DNA from: Nannobrachium achirus
Taxonomy: Eukaryota > Chordata > Actinopteri > Myctophiformes > Myctophidae
Assembly (NCBI GenBank): GCA_963921795.1
Contig: OY997659.1
Coordinates: forward strand, 19,875,734 to 19,939,733
Direction: 5' to 3'
Length of the DNA: 64,000 nt
Below the pieces are notes generated by a model, which did no database searches, was not told the origin of the DNA, and was given only the letters and a program-made list of their open reading frames with translations. The position numbers and the translations under genes were made by a program. This document shows, piece by piece, positions 21,036 through 31,400 of the stretch. Numbering within the stretch: the first letter of the stretch is position 1; the number at the start of each line of letters is the position of its first letter.

Positions 21036-21200
21036 CGTGATAAGAATTACCGCGGCCACGGCCCCTTTATCACGTCCACGGACGTGTTCGCTGGTTACCA
21101 TGGTAACCAGGTAAACAAACAGGTGCTCCGGCGGTGGCTGGTGAGCGAAAACACGTCATATCCCATGATGCAACTCGGCCGCCATCGTCAAGAAGCGTGT
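21036..21200. promoter_or_regulatory. Promoter-like patch with 20-bp RFX-type palindrome
   Basis: CTGGTTACCATGGTAACCAG (21091-21110) is a perfect palindrome matching the X-box pattern GTNRCC-N-RGYAAC bound by RFX factors. A forkhead-like GTAAACA follows at once (21111-21117). TCCCATGATGCA at 21161-21172 resembles the ZNF143 core, and CGGCCGCCATC at 21176-21186 resembles a YY1 site. The patch is locally GC-rich in AT-rich surroundings. No adjoining first exon can be identified, and partial inverted symmetry (GACGTGTTCGC / GCGAAAACACGTC) leaves a MITE origin possible. Confidence 0.35.
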
Positions 21201-21531
21201 AATCTGAGATCTCCATAGGCTAAACCTTCATAAAAAAGTGAATGAAATTATTCTAGGAGGCAATGGTTGAAATACCCTTGAGGGAATCCCCCAGCATCCC
21301 CACTCCTTGATCTGTAACAACTCAGCCTCAGAGTCAGACACACAGCAGAATGCTTTGCACTGGATGCTGCCATGTGTGTAGAGCTCACCGCCTAGTGGAG
21401 AGGGACAGTAGTAGCTCCTGACACTAAGAGGACATGACACGCACGCAATCATGCACACATGCATGCACGCACGCACGCACTCACTTGGCACACCTTTAGG
21501 GCATTGCATTGAATCATTGCATATCTCCATA

Positions 21532-21580
21532 ACTAACCCTAAACCTAACCCCAAACCCAAACCCAACCCTAACCCCAAAC
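21532..21580. repeat. Degenerate telomere-like CCCTAA-type run
   Basis: CTAACCCTAAACCTAACCCC and CAACCCTAACCCCAAAC form about 50 bp of CCCTAA/CCCAAA variants. Too short and degenerate to claim a telomeric origin. Confidence 0.5.
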
Positions 21581-21709
21581 ATTTGACATTCGGTAAAATC
21601 CAATTGGGGACACCCAATTTGATCCAGAATTTCCTGACATATAGGTCACATTTCGGGTCAATGTAGTTCACACACATACCTACACCTTCTCCTAAAACCT
21701 ACACCTACA

Positions 21710-21710
<1 letters not shown>

Positions 21711-21761
<51 letters not shown>
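21711..21761. repeat. (CA)n microsatellite
   Basis: About 51 bp pure CA run. Confidence 0.96.
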
Positions 21762-21763
<2 letters not shown>

Positions 21764-22150
21764 AATGCAAGGTACTATATGTTGTATTGCACATATAGTA
21801 TCTTGCATTTTATGCGCTCTGATCCGACACACCAGGCCGGGCTCATCTCTCTACAACAGAGGGGAAGATAAGGCGGGACAATTAAGGGCTCATGCAGACA
21901 GCTAACCATCCATAACCACAGCGAGGCCTGAACCCCCGGGAGGGGTAATGACTCCCCTCACCATCGCCATCCCGCAACTCCACGGGTGAACGAGCGGGTT
22001 GGCGAGCTACGCTAATGGAAGGCGAAGAGCGGTGATCAGCGCTGTAATGCGCGCCCGCCGAGGGGATCGAGTATCACAAGGAAAACCCGTAGTTCGGGAG
22101 GACTGCTGGGTGGGGGGAGGGAGGGAGAGCGAGGAATGATGGGAAACAAG

Positions 22151-22691
22151 CAGGGGTGTCGCACCAAATTCTGGGCCCTGGATACAAGGATTCACTGTGG
22201 GGCCCCTGTGCTATAACTATTGAAAAATAGCAGATATACAAGCTCACAGCGCGGCACCAAGTGCCGCGCTGCAAGCTTGTAGATCTGCTATTTTTGAGAA
22301 ATCATGAAAATCGTTGAATATTTCAAATCCTTCTAAGGTTTTTTTTTTTAAAAACCTATGTTTCGATGTCAGTGGAGCTCAAACCTTTTCATGCGCAGGA
22401 CCCCCAAAATGGTATGTATGTATTTGGCCACGGACCCCCATCTCAAAATATTTAGTTCCAGGGACCCCCCAGAAGCAAAATTTGAGTCACAAATGTTCGC
22501 TTTAAAAATACATATATTCAAAGATTTGCACACATTTTCACGACTTTTCAAAAATAGCAGATCTACAAGCTCGCAGCGTGAGCTTGTATATCTGCTATTT
22601 TTCAATAGCTAAAGTATAAAATAATTAAGGCCCCTCCAACACCTTGGGCCCTAGAAACTCAGTCACTTTCCTACCCCTTGTGACGTCCCTG
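22151..22691 (+). mobile_element. 541-bp element E with two internal hairpins and perfect 8-bp duplication
   Basis: Ends CAGGGGTGTC...GACGTCCCTG lie between perfect copies of GAAACAAG (22143-22150 and 22692-22699). Each arm carries its own palindromic module: 22214-22302 and 22543-22610. The centre contains a hAT-like B segment (GGAGCTCAAACCTTTTCATG, CCCAAAATGGTATGTATGTA). A second, inverted copy of the whole layout is at about 55590-56125. Non-coding; hAT type inferred from ends and duplication length. Confidence 0.85.
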
Positions 22692-22859
22692 GAAACAAGG
22701 ATGGGAGGAGGGAGGGAGTTTGCACTCCAGAGGAGGTGTGTGCACTGGCTGGTGTGTGACACCACATCTGCGCATCGGTAGCGCGCCTCCTCCACTGAAA
22801 ATGATCTATCTGTCCTCCCGTGCTAATCAAGGCCCGAGAAACAGAGAGAGAGAGAGAGA

Positions 22860-23100
22860 GATGATTCGGGTCACCGAAACGCCGATTGTTAAAACGGAGC
22901 CATATTGCCATGGGAACCGAACACAGCCGATGTAAATATCGTGATCTATCGGTGGCATCTGGAAGAGATTTCGGGCCGAACAAAAAGGGGGTGCCTCGCT
23001 CGCCACTCGCCCTGCTCTTCTCTCGTCTCTCCGACGTGTACGAGCGGATCCATTACCGTGTTTATTTGCACTGCTAAACCTCGGCCCGGCGAATAGGATT
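22860..23100. other. Single-copy-looking patch, candidate conserved non-coding sequence
   Basis: After a short (GA)n at 22842-22861 the sequence is balanced in composition, shares no word with the repeats here, and includes a forkhead-like TGTTTATTTGCA at 23057-23068. Frames are open for only 60-130 codons and show no domain. The label is a guess from composition. Confidence 0.2.
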
Positions 23101-23255
23101 ATGTAGTTGGGGGGGGGATTGAGAATAGATCCTACACAAACACTAGTATTAAAAAAGCGGGATTTCTGATGTATCCCGAACAATAATGGGTTTACAAGGC
23201 AGAGAGGGTTTTCCCCCCCCATCTCTTCCCTTCTGCTCTACTCTCTTTCTCTCCA

Positions 23256-23261
<6 letters not shown>

Positions 23262-23286
<25 letters not shown>

Positions 23287-23288
23287 CT
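23262..23288. repeat. (CT)n microsatellite
   Basis: Short CT run. Confidence 0.9.
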
Positions 23289-23432
23289 GCCTGCTTCTCA
23301 AAAACCTCTTCATTTTCCAGAAATTGAAACCAGACCCGGGGAGCGAAGCATAGCTGCTCTAGCTATGTGAGCACAGCGAGAGGGAGGAGGCTGGCCTGAG
23401 ATGAGTATTCATCATAGGCCTAGAACGCATAT

Positions 23433-23433
<1 letters not shown>

Positions 23434-23516
<83 letters not shown>

Positions 23517-23519
23517 GAG
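23434..23519. repeat. (GA)n microsatellite, ~86 bp
   Basis: GA run with one GC interruption near 23504. Confidence 0.96.
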
Positions 23520-23767
23520 CTTAAAAGATGGAGAGAGACGGTGAGAAGAGAGAGAGACAGGGGAGCGCATGACAGAGATAGTCAGGGGAGACGGACAGAG
23601 GTCAAAGGTCACTCAGTATTTATCATTTAAACAAGACTAAGAGCCCTGCCCGCGGCCTTTAGAAGGCATGCTTCTCCTCACACCCCAGGTGAGTGGTTTG
23701 AACCGACCGACCAGCTGATATCGTCAACCTTTTATCCCGGCACTCAGGTGCTATAGGGCGTCTTTAA

Positions 23768-23928
23768 GGCCCCATTTACATTGGCAGCCAAATCCAGCCT
23801 GAATCAGATCAGTGATTGGAATCTGATTTGTTCCAGGGGACTATTTAAAACCATTTAAATAATATTCCAATCTGGATGTGACACAGATTTGATTCAGGCT
23901 GGATTTGGCTGCCAGTGTAAATGGGGCC
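23768..23928. mobile_element. 161-bp TTAA-flanked MITE with 38-bp inverted ends
   Basis: TTAA at 23764-23767 and 23929-23932. The arms GGCCCCATTTACATTGGCAG then CCAAATCCAGCCTGAATC match their inverse over 38 bp with one mismatch. High arm identity suggests a young insertion. TTAA targets point to piggyBac- or Kolobok-type mobilisation. Confidence 0.8.
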
Positions 23929-24029
23929 TTAAAGTCCTTACAGAGAACTGCCATGTCCCTGTTTGGGAAAAGGATCAACCGAATGTTCTTTTAAAAAAAA
24001 CAAAAAACAAGATGGTTTCAAATAGAAAG

Positions 24030-24339
24030 TATTTATTGTCTCTGTCAGGCCGCAACAGCCGGGAGGCAGAGATGCCCCTGTCCTCACAATGCGTCGCGAT
24101 ACAGCGCATTGTTCGCTTGTAGATCTGCTATTTTCAAAGGATTTTCATATATTTTATATGAAAACGTGTTGCAATGGGACATTCTGCATCTACTCTAGTA
24201 ACATTTTGATGCCGATGCTTTTGTTCACTTACTCAAGTACATTTTGACAACTGGACTTTTACTATCTTGTAAACAGAGTATTTCCCCATTGCAGTATTGA
24301 TTGACTTAAATAAAATATTTGAGTACCTTTTCCACCACT
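24030..24339. repeat. Composite of family A/module remnant and right half of hAT family D
   Basis: TTGTCTCTGTCAGGCCGCAA resembles an A end. GTCGCGATACAGCGC and TTCGCTTGTAGATCTGCTAT are the module's right side. Then ACATTTTGATGCCGATGCTT, ACTTTTACTATCTTGTAAAC and CACCACTG are the D right half (compare 20384-20523). Confidence 0.6.
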
Positions 24340-24340
24340 G

Positions 24341-24393
<53 letters not shown>

Positions 24394-24412
24394 GTCTCTC
24401 TCTCTCTCTCTT
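24341..24412. repeat. (CT)n microsatellite
   Basis: CT run with two GT interruptions. Confidence 0.95.
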
Positions 24413-24681
24413 CCACCTGGTAGTAGGTGGACCTATCTTTTGTCGGTGTCAAAAGGCCAGCCGTGCACCCTCCCCCACCCTACAGTGATGAGAGCTCCCA
24501 TAGGAGCTCGCAGGGCTTCCACCACCGAATGGAAGAACACTACACTGGCTTAATGTATGTGCATGCATGCACAGCAAAGTCCGGAGTGCAGATTTAACTC
24601 GGAGGTACATAATCAGCTGTCGCGCACTTTACTGATGACTGTGTTGGTTTGTGGTTTGTCTGCACGTGAACGCGTACGATG

Positions 24682-24808
<127 letters not shown>

Positions 24809-24897
24809 GCATGTGCGTGTTAGAAGACTGCATGGTTTCTCCATTAGAAGCCTGCCTGAAGTCCTGCTGTGAACTGTGCTGTCGAGTCCCCTATGGG

Positions 24898-25537
24898 CAG
24901 TGGTTCCCAGACATTGGGTCGGGACCCATTTGTGGGTTACGGAATAATTGTTATGGGTTCCTTAATTTCTTGTTTCATACATTTTGTTTTATTTAAAAAA
25001 AAAAAATCAAACATTCCTACAAATAATAATCAGTAATTTCATGAAGAAAAAAAATAAATAAATAAAATGAATCTAAGAACACAAATGTTTGAAGGGCCAC
25101 TTCACCTCTGGGACAACCCTATCTTATTTTATTGTTGTTTGGGACACGATCAACACAATCCTGAGTAATTTTTTGTGTTCAATCTGTGTTTTTAGATATT
25201 TTAGTATTTCAGCATGACTAGTGATGCATTTTGCATCATCAGTGATGTGTTTTGCATCATATGATGCAAAACGCATCACTAGTAGGCCTACATGCTGAAA
25301 TACTAAAATATCTCAATTAACAGATTGAACACAGAAAATAACTCAGGATTGTGTTGATTGTGTCCCAAACAACAATAAAATAAGATCGAGTTGTCCCAGA
25401 GGTGAAGTGGCCCTTTAAGAAGTAGTGAAAATAGCCGATCTACAAGCTGTAGATCTGCTGGTTTCACTAGTTTTGGGTCCCGGGCAAACATCTGATTTCT
25501 CTTTTGGGTCTCAAGCTGAAAAGTTTGGGAACCGCTG
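24898..25537. mobile_element. 640-bp hAT-like element enclosing a foldback and a module
   Basis: Ends CAGTGGTTCCCAGACATTGG and ...TTTGGGAACCGCTG are inverted partners. The flanks CCTATGGG and CCCTAGGG agree only in part. A foldback element lies inside (25091-25417), followed directly by a shortened palindromic module (25426-25472: GTGAAAATAGCCGATCTACA then its inverse). Non-coding. Confidence 0.65.
25091..25417. mobile_element. Foldback element nested in hAT-like copy
   Basis: AGGGCCACTTCACCTCTGGG then ACAACCC...GGGACACGATCAACACAATC...TGAGTAATTTT...TATTTTAGTATTTCAGCATG on the left is matched inversely over about 135 bp on the right. The centre is itself palindromic (ACTAGTGATGCATTTTGCAT against ATGCAAAACGCATCACTAGT). 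TTTAA borders the right end, TTTGA the left. Confidence 0.75.
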
Positions 25538-25570
25538 CCCTAGGGCCTACGAGACCCTCTCAATTTTCAA

Positions 25571-25665
25571 TTAAATTCAATTCAAAGGGCTTTATTGGCA
25601 TGAGAAAACATATGTTTACATTGCCAAAGCAGAAGCGTACACGGTACAATACAATCAATCAATAC
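25571..25665 (-). mobile_element. LINE 3' end, minus strand (GCCAATAAAGCCCTTTGAAT)
   Basis: On the minus strand TTTGGCAATGTAAACATATG then GCCAATAAAGCCCTTTGAAT and TGAATT repeats form the 3' terminus I recall for an L2-like fish LINE. No coding part remains. Confidence 0.6.
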
Positions 25666-25669
25666 TAGT

Positions 25670-26275
25670 AAGACACCTCAGGGTGACTTGCGACCTCAGG
25701 GTGACATGGCCATCTGGCCAGTGATGTATATGGGACCAGTTACTCATATATGGAGACCCCTTCATGATAGTTATGTTATGTCAAAACATGCCCATATATG
25801 GACATTACCAAATATGGGCATTCCCATATATGTCCTTAATATTGATAACATAATATCCTTAATAATGTCCTTAATATTGACAATATAGGAATCTCCATAT
25901 ATGGGCATAAAACGTACATAAGTAATGCCAAGCAGGGCCTTGGTGAGTTAGGGCCTTGGTTTGATGCCTGTGGATCTCCATATATGGGCATAAGGGGGTA
26001 CCCTAACATTCTCATTTTCGGCCTGGGATTTATGACATCAGAAATCTCCATGTATGGGCATAAAAGGTTTTTTTCTTTTTCTGGGAATGACCATATATGG
26101 ACTTTTATACCCTGAGAAATCTCGTAGCTTGCAGGAAGTGATGTCACGTGACATCCTTTTTATGCCCATATATGAGTCATTCTGTACCACATCACTGTGA
26201 CTCACTGACATCACGTGACATCACTTCCTGTACTGACAGTCAGACAATACTGACAGTCAGACAAGCTACGAGATT
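25670..26275. repeat. CCATATATGG-rich dispersed repeat, copy with five CArG-type palindromes
   Basis: Starts at AAGACACCTCAGGGTGAC and ends near AGCTACGAGATTTCTTAGGG. It shares GGAAGTGATGTCACGTGACA and TTTTTATGCCCATATATGAG with 2168-2212 and with the 63190-63510 copy. CC(A/T)6GG palindromes lie at 25792-25801, 25808-25817, 25895-25904, 25978-25987 and 26091-26100. Several segments are direct or inverse echoes of each other (CTCGTAGCTTGC..., GACAGTCAGACAA twice). Confidence 0.6.
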
Positions 26276-26702
26276 TCTTAGGGTATAATGCGACCTTCGG
26301 TAATAATAATAATACAATCAAAATAAAATATGTACAATTGAAACAGTTTTCATGTATGGAGTTTACTCGATGCAGGCATTGCAGGGATGTATACACAATG
26401 ATCCCTCCATCCTTATCTCTCTCCTTCTGTCTGGTTTTGCTCCTGGTGTCTACAGTATAACACTATAACACTGTACCTGATCTGCTCTCCCCCCTCTTGT
26501 CATCACAGGGCCTCAGCCCCTGACAGGATCATGTACATCATGTATCTGCGTTACCAGTGAGAATGTGTCAGTAAATGAATGCAGCTTTTACCAGGAAAGT
26601 GTGAAAAATCGGTGCCAGGCATCGCATGCGCATGCATGTGTTCCCTGCATCTCCTCGCATTATAGGGTTTATGTGGTTACTGTGGTAGGTGAGTAAAACT
26701 GA

Positions 26703-26764
26703 TGGGGTGGCTGGTCTGGTGTGCGTGCGTGTGTTTGTGCGTGCGTGCGTGCGTGTGCACACGC
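26703..26764. repeat. (GTGC)n-type microsatellite
   Basis: Degenerate GTGC/GCGT units; a (CA)n run follows at 26885-26911. From 26912 to 27240 the sequence is CA-rich and degenerate. Confidence 0.85.
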
Positions 26765-26881
26765 CCTTTCCATGGTAAAGCAATAAGCCATGGCTTGAGG
26801 CAACCATATGAAGCTGGTTGGTAAAATCACTGGATCCTTACAATTTTTAGGATCAGTGACTGGGATTTAGTTACTGCCAGA

Positions 26882-26916
<35 letters not shown>

Positions 26917-27282
26917 GAAGAGACTGCACATTGTCATGCTGACGCACACATACATACATGTATAAGTACACACGTTCTTTACACATACAGAAATATGCAT
27001 ACAGTGCAAGTAAGTATAGGGTACACACACAATGAAATATATATATGTCTGTGTGTGCACACACATATTCACACACATAGAGAAATGCACAACACGTGTA
27101 TGCTATGCACAAGCAGATAACAGGCACCTGAATGTGTACACACAAACCTACACACAAAATGATACCATACACACATGTCGGCCACAATACAGTATGTGTC
27201 TTTTTTGATCACATTGGTTTCGGCAAATATAAAGCAGCCAATGAGTGCCAATTATTCTAGGTGAAAATGATCAGACTTTTTC

Positions 27283-27330
27283 AAAAATAGCAGATTTACT
27301 GTACAAGCTCACAACTATTTTTGAAATTCT
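27283..27330. repeat. Palindromic module, collapsed copy
   Basis: TTTTTCAAAAATAGCAGATT and GTACAAGCTCACAACTATTT then TTGAAATTC: left arm retained, right arm reduced to its outer end. Confidence 0.5.
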
Positions 27331-27610
27331 GAATAGTGATGGAGTGGGTGTTTACTTACTGAGTCCAAATATCAGTAATCGGTTGTCTAGAACTCTCATC
27401 GGGCTCATTACTATTTCACATATTAACATGCCCTCTCTCTCTCTCTCTCTCTCTCGCCCCACATATGTCAGAGCATGTCTTAATGGTTTTCTCGTTGGCC
27501 ATGTGAGTTCTGTTGGTGCAGCTCTGAGCCGTTTATTTATCTTGAATTAGAACACCACCCACTGAGGACACTTTCTGCCCTGACTCCAGTATGCGCACAC
27601 GCACACGTGC

Positions 27611-27613
<3 letters not shown>

Positions 27614-27667
<54 letters not shown>
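27614..27667. repeat. (GT)n microsatellite
   Basis: Pure GT run, ~54 bp. Confidence 0.96.
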
Positions 27668-27670
<3 letters not shown>

Positions 27671-27782
27671 GCAGAAGTATGTGCACACTGTAGGTGTTTT
27701 TGCGAAAATGTGTGTTTGGATAAATGTTTGAATGTACAGAATGTGAGTGAAAATGCATGTGTGTGCGTGCATGCGTGCATGC

Positions 27783-27786
<4 letters not shown>

Positions 27787-27848
<62 letters not shown>
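27787..27848. repeat. (GT)n microsatellite
   Basis: Pure GT run, ~62 bp, flanked by GCATGCGTGCATGCGCG. Confidence 0.96.
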
Positions 27849-27855
<7 letters not shown>

Positions 27856-28114
27856 CACACGTCACTCTGAATTACATGTGTATCAAGTGAGGCTTACACC
27901 CTGAGGATTTTTTTAGGGATAAAGTCAACCAATCACTCATCGTTCCCAGTGATGTCACAGGTGCGAATCCATCAACGGGAGTATTAGAGAGCGGCTCTGG
28001 ATGGACGGAAGGCTTCAGTCAACACAGCAAAGCTCCAAATCCAACTGGATCACACACAGATCGCTTGCCATAATCACACAATTGACTGATTGCCTGAAGC
28101 CACGGGCACATTTT

Positions 28115-28271
28115 ATATCCTTGCTGTCGGGCATCAGAAACCTCTTATCTCCATATTTTTCAGCATCAAAAGTAGCAGATCCACAAGTTTGTAGATCTGC
28201 TATTTGGGAATTTGATACCTGGAAAGTAACAGTTTTGGACATAGGAGGTTTCCACCCGACAGAGACGATAT
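28115..28271. mobile_element. MITE family A, copy 3, with compact module
   Basis: CTGTCGGGCATCAGAAACCT then CTTATCTCCATATTT on the left; GGAAAGTAACAGTTTTGGAC, GGTTTCCACCCGACAGAGAC then GATAT on the right. The central module (28163-28208) is short: AGTAGCAGATCCACAAG / TTGTAGATCTGCTATT. Confidence 0.75.
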
Positions 28272-28439
28272 GCCCATGTGTTGCATTCACAGTTCCTTAT
28301 TTCATATCGGCACTGCTTTTGTAAAACTATTAGTTATTTAATCAATATGTATGGTAGGAATATTAATGTGGGACCCCTTCTTGACATTCTTTGAAAATAC
28401 CTCTACTGAGCAGACATTTCTATACCCTCCTTTTTTCCC

Positions 28440-28870
28440 CCCTCTATTTTATTAGAGGGGGCCGAAGGCCGAAGGCCTGGCGGAGTCCATCCATCCGTCC
28501 GTAGATCTGTCTGTAAGCAGCTAATCTCCGGCACCATTGGGCCGGTAGCAGCGAAACTGTGCTCACACACTCCCTGGATAACAAAAGCAGAACCTCTGCC
28601 CCAAATATTTCAGATCTGCTTGCGCCACCAGGAGGTTGATTTGTGTAAAATATTTTCTTTAAAAAAAATAACTCCTACTGATTTTGTCCAAACATCAAGC
28701 AAATCGGTACACATTATCTCTATAGTCATGTGATCAAGATGGATTGATCTGATTCTTCTAAATTGCATTTTTCACTTTTTCACAATCTGCCTTTAATAGT
28801 GCCACCAGGAGGCCAAAGTATGCAAAACATTGTCTCTGTCTTTGTTTGTTGCTTCTTTTTTTTACTAGGT
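28440..28870. repeat. Unplaced interval with a GCCACCAGGAGG direct repeat
   Basis: GCGCCACCAGGAGG (about 28623) and GTGCCACCAGGAGG (about 28799) each precede a similar 24-bp segment. Probably part of a dispersed repeat I cannot name. From 28870 to 29800 the sequence is AT-rich with a short (CAA)n near 29610 and no gene. Confidence 0.3.
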
Positions 28871-30099
28871 GGGGTGTGGGGGTGCGGCGGTGCGGGAAAT
28901 ATTATGTTGAATAAATAACAACGTATGTCTCATTACCGTCTGTTCATGGAAAACATAAATAAAGTACAAAAAAAGAGAGATAAAGAACACAACAATTATA
29001 GTTTTAATGACCTGATAAGGTATATGAACTATTACAGGCATATAAAAGAATAGGCACAAAAAATTAATTGTGTGAATTTATCCATTTGTAACTCTGTGTT
29101 AAAATAACCATCAGGATTTTATGACACGGATGATTTGAGCTTTTTTCTTACTGCTTTGTAATTTACTGAAGATGCATTTCTTTGCCATTGCCTTGCCAAT
29201 ATATTGGGCTTACTTATGCCTCGGTAATGCATGCGCGCATCTAAACCAGGTGTTGGCTGATCATGTTTTCTGTGCTCTGATTAGTTTTCACGATGACAGC
29301 ATTTCGTCAGTGGATCAGCGAGGTTGAAGATCAATGAAACGAAAACATATGATGTTGTATTACAATTAAGATCAGTTTTCATCCCTGTGCATTTGAGCCA
29401 GGCGGATCCTAGCCCAGAAACTCTGCATGGAGTTTGCAGCGATGCATAATATTCCCCAGAGACTAAGGCCAGCTTGAAGACATCAACACCTCCAGCTTCC
29501 TTGAGCGAATGCCCAGGTTATGGAAGAATACCACCTCAGCAGAGATCTGTTTTATTTGAGAACGGTTCTTCCCCAGCAGAGTAGATGTATGATTCTGGGG
29601 TGACAGCAACAACAACAACAACAAGAGACAATAGTCTGCCCTGAATACTGGCTATTAACTACAGAGTTCACCCAAGAATTTACTGACTTATTTTCTATCA
29701 ATTACACACCCCATGAAGCCTTGAATGTGCGGCAATTTTCTTTGTTTTTGTCGCATTCCCGAGACAATACTTTGATGAGAGGGTCAACGGTCAATAGGAT
29801 CTTTTTTTGATTGATTGATTGATTGATTGAATGATTGATTGAATACTTTATTAGAAGTTTGCATAGGAAAAGGTACAGTTTCATGATGGTACAGTTCACT
29901 GGTACAAGGTCAACTAAAAGGAGATCCTAAAAAGACTAAGCTTATTTGCACAGGAAACCATTTAAGTATCATTGAATGACAGATGAATAGAACACAGTAC
30001 TATGCAGTAGATATAGTCAGGAAAAAAAGAAAGAATAAACAAAAGACAGTAAGTCTATACAAACAGTAAAGAAGGGGCAGGGGAGGCTGGGCTAGGTTT

Positions 30100-30850
30100 G
30101 TTTTTACCAGTTGCAAACGTCTGCCGCCTGTAAGTGGTTTTTCAGGGCGATTTTAAAGGATGCTAGGGATCCACAATCCTTTATGGCCTTCGGTAAGGCG
30201 TTCCACATTTTGGTGGTATAGCAGAAGAACGAGTTTGACCCTTTGTTGGATTTGACTCTGGGTTGAACGTGATAAAATGTGTTGAGGTAGGGTGCTCAAT
30301 TTTTTAAACACTTCATCAGTTGTCACCGTGGTAAGTTTAAAACTGTCTTTGCTAACCCCCAGTTTTTTGTAGAATTTTTTAACAAATTTTACACCATACT
30401 GCCCAGATGGGGTGACCAGTCTTTGGACCAGTGAATGGGCTGTGGTGTAAAGATTTTGTTTTGTTAAGATGTGTGTAGCCACTTCACATTTGTCAGAAAT
30501 GAGAGCAGCATCTGTTTTGATGTTTATGTTGTGTCATATAGTTTTAGGTTTTAAGCCTAATTGGTTGTTAAGCAACTTCCATAGGTCACGTGGTTTGTTT
30601 TTGTATTCGTCGATTTTGTCGTCGATGTCGGTTTTTTTTTCTCGTTTTTTTTTCGGATCTAACTAGGGCGGTTTTCTGGTTTCTAAGTCTCTTCGACCTG
30701 AGCAGTAAGATGCTTGAGAATCGTTTTCTGAGTTTTGCGCTGCACTTTCGTTTTTCATCATATTTTTTATCTCTGAGTTTAATTGATTCCTCAATATCTG
30801 AGTTATACCATGGCTCTTGGCGAGCTTTAACCCTGGTGGTTTTCAGGGGG
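30100..30850 (-). pseudogene. LINE linker and C-terminal tail, RT core absent
   Basis: Minus-strand reading gives PWYNSDIEESIKLRD near 30810-30770 (typical of the segment after the endonuclease), then KLGVSKDSFKLTTVTTDEVF near 30360-30300 (just before the RT domain). It then jumps to MWNALPKAIKDCGSLASFKI near 30220-30150. The palm motifs that should lie between are gone. Confidence 0.7.
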
Positions 30851-30859
30851 CCACGTCGT

Positions 30860-31400
30860 CTAAAGTAGCTTTATATTTGGTTTAAAACCAGACCATGCTT
30901 CTTCGACCTGTGAACTCTGAAGTTCTGGGGACCAGTCTAAACTCGCCAGTTTGTGATTAAAGGCCTCACTGGAGTAGTTCTTAAGGCTTCTAGTTACAAC
31001 TGTTTTATGGCCACTAGCCTTGGGTTTGTGTATTTTCCGGGTACAGTAGATCATGTAGTGATCACTTAGGCCGCTTACAATAGTCCCACTAGAGGTGACT
31101 TTGGACTTGTCTGTGGTTACAATGAGATCTATGAGTGTTTGGGAGTGCTCTGTCACCCTGGTAGGTTCGGTGATGAGCTGAGTGAGGTCATGTTGAACAC
31201 ATAACCCATCAAAGGATTTGAAGACGGATGTTTCTTTACGTAAAACATCGGTATTCCAGTCTCCGATGAGGTATTTTTCAACACCGTCCACCTTTGCTAA
31301 GCTCTCCTCAAACAGTTCACAGAAATCATTCTGATCAGGGGGTCTAGAGACAGCGCATATTAGTATGTTTTTAGCATGTTAAAAATTACCTCAATCCATA
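30860..31400 (-). pseudogene. LINE apurinic-type endonuclease fragment
   Basis: The longest frame (30860-31291) begins MDGVEKYLIGDWNTDVL, continues TLIDLIVTTDKSK and GLSDHYMIYCTRK. The GDxN and SDH blocks are the catalytic motifs of the exonuclease-endonuclease-phosphatase fold, with W in place of the usual F. Just upstream in the same frame RPPDQNDFCELFEESLAKVD is readable, and beyond a frame change RPDLHHSSLETVWIEV. The N-terminal part and the rest of the protein are broken, so it is not functional. Confidence 0.8.

Noticed and set aside
21532-21580. Interstitial telomere
   Set aside because: Only about 50 bp and irregular; such CCCTAA-like runs occur in many fish repeats.
21228-21677. 149-codon minus-strand frame with GLGLGLGL
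   Set aside because: The Gly-Leu run is the telomere-like CCCAAA/CCCTAA tract.
23640-23700. 26-bp microexon before CCCCAG|GTGAGT
   Set aside because: The donor is good but the acceptor TTTAG is ordinary and the segment is too short to judge.
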